Part shown: piece after piece, positions 63,454-64,000 of the stretch
Position numbering within the stretch: the stretch's first letter is position 1
Layout: each line of letters starts with the position of its first letter
Program-made: the position numbers and the translations under genes
Assembly (NCBI RefSeq): GCF_023072615.1
Contig: NZ_JAKNRW010000001.1
Span: forward strand, 248,001 to 312,000
Reading direction: 5' to 3'
Origin: Pseudomonas violetae
GTDB taxonomy: Bacteria > Pseudomonadota > Gammaproteobacteria > Pseudomonadales > Pseudomonadaceae
Length of the DNA: 64,000 bases
Notes under the pieces: generated by a model
The model's database searches: none
Seen by the model: only the letters and a program-made list of their open reading frames with translations
Told to the model about the DNA's origin: nothing

Positions 63454-64000
63454 TTAGTTGAGGCGGGAGATCACGGTGTCTGCGACGTCCTTGGGAACCC
63501 AGATTTTCCAGATATCTTGGTTGTTCTTTAGGAAGTGCTCAGCAACCTCCTTGGGCTCGGCCTTGTTGTCCTCGCCCCTCCAAGCCAGCAGCTTGTTCAC
63601 TGTGTCATTTTCGAAGCTGACCTTGGGCAGGAACTCGTAGATGGCCGGCGCCTGTTGCTTGAACTTGCCGGCGACCAGTGTCTTGACCTCTCCCTCCGGA
63701 TAACCGCCGGCGATAGACGTCTGGCAGCGTGCCTCGGCATAGCAGACGTTATTGGCCGGGTCGTAGTCGTTCATTTTCAGCTGGACCATGTCGTACTTGC
63801 CGAGAATGGCCGAGGGTCCCCAGTAGTAGTAGAAGACCGGCTTCTTCTGTTTGTCGTTCGATACGATTGCGGAGTCCAGGGCGGCCCCGGAGCCCGCGGA
63901 ATAGAGCCTGTAATGTTGGTCCAGTACGTAGCCATGGAACATGGTTGGCGCTGTGGGTCTCGTTGGACCAGCCAGGTAGGTTGTTATAGAAACGCCCCTT
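63454..64000 (-). CDS. Glycine-betaine-type ABC substrate-binding protein, N-terminus beyond window
   Basis: The reverse frame is open from the window edge to a stop at 63454. The sequence PTMFHGYVLDQHYRLYSAGS, KKPVFYYYWGPSAILGKYDM and WKIWVPKDVADTVISRLN matches the C-terminal lobe of OpuAC/ProX-type binding proteins for betaine, choline or proline. The YYYWGPSAILG strand holds an aromatic ligand cage residue. The Met at 63942 is internal, since the frame continues upstream (LAGPTRPTAPTM). The permease and ATPase genes are probably beyond the window. Confidence 0.85.
   Translation of the reverse strand, partial: RGVSITTYLAGPTRPTAPTMFHGYVLDQHYRLYSAGSGAALDSAIVSNDKQKKPVFYYYWGPSAILGKYDMVQLKMNDYDPANNVCYAEARCQTSIAGGYPEGEVKTLVAGKFKQQAPAIYEFLPKVSFENDTVNKLLAWRGEDNKAEPKEVAEHFLKNNQDIWKIWVPKDVADTVISRLN

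Noticed and set aside
63900..64000. A frameshift in the betaine-type binding protein near 63943
   Set aside because: An adjacent frame reads protein-like (NNLPGWSNETHSAN), but the main frame is also open to the window edge (TTYLAGPTRPTAPTMFHGY), so no shift is needed.

Overview
The window looks like an accessory region of a Pseudomonas chromosome (or large replicon), probably the P. fluorescens lineage. The basis is family resemblance: an OprB-type sugar porin, a XylR/XylFGH set, a tripartite efflux set with an OprM-like lipoprotein, an AcuI/YhdH remnant and many IS21, IS66 and IS3 fragments. No rRNA, tRNA or core housekeeping operon is visible, so the species call is inference.

Main result: positions 3656 to 47285 are one Tn7-like transposon of 43,630 bp whose boundaries can be read to the base. 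Its ends begin TGTAATGAAACAATAAAG (left) and, on the opposite strand, TGTTTACGAACAATAAAG (right). Both share the length and core of the Tn7 terminus. Each end carries three TnsB-type repeats (a fourth, degraded, at the right) and the element is flanked by the 5-bp duplication AGAGC. Reading leftward from the right end are tnsA, tnsB, tnsC and a long tniQ/tnsD; a short tniQ faces them. tnsB carries an in-frame amber codon before its C-terminal domain, so the element may no longer move by itself.

Cargo, left to right: (a) a drug-efflux operon (DHA2 pump, membrane fusion protein, outer membrane factor, lipoprotein) with a LysR regulator and a universal stress protein, 4.3-10.6 kb; (b) AraC and LysR regulators with decayed tautomerase and DUF815 ATPase genes, 10.7-13.2 kb; (c) a D-xylose island, 13.6-33.6 kb, with xylR, xylFGH, an OprB porin, a XylE-like symporter, all five enzymes expected for the oxidative (Weimberg) route from xylose to 2-oxoglutarate, a LacI-type regulator, an aldose epimerase and a second MFS carrier; (d) a second AraC/DUF815 pair, a siderophore-interacting-type reductase and pseudogenes, 33.7-39.4 kb. 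Four copies of a LacI-type operator (GTTATCGGTAAC type) lie before the symporter-SDR-lactonase unit, the dehydratase-xylX-aldehyde dehydrogenase unit, the lacI/galM divergent promoter and the second MFS gene, which ties the island into one regulon. xylFGH appear to be under XylR.

Outside the transposon, to the left (1-3655), are an Ig-like secreted protein cut by the window edge, a hypothetical protein and a small membrane protein. To the right lie a third tniQ, a possible orphan antitoxin-like gene, an intact IS21-family insertion (49591-52171), a fourth tniQ and a second, sequence-divergent tnsABC operon (54531-58892). Two Tn7-like systems are therefore side by side. Pairs of outward-facing TnsB-like repeats at 3147-3190 and 47390-47433 suggest the 43.6-kb element landed between the ends of neighbouring elements. 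From 59.4 kb the sequence looks like ordinary metabolic DNA: a class II aldolase, a broken SDR gene, a 3-hydroxyisobutyrate-dehydrogenase-like gene, an MFS gene and a partial betaine-type ABC binding protein.

Small mobile relics recur: four ~150-bp IS21-ended MITE-like units, two inverted-repeat-bounded units of 186 and 153 bp, an IS66 fragment, an istA fragment, a group II intron 3' end and an IS3 copy truncated into a BPSL0761-like gene.
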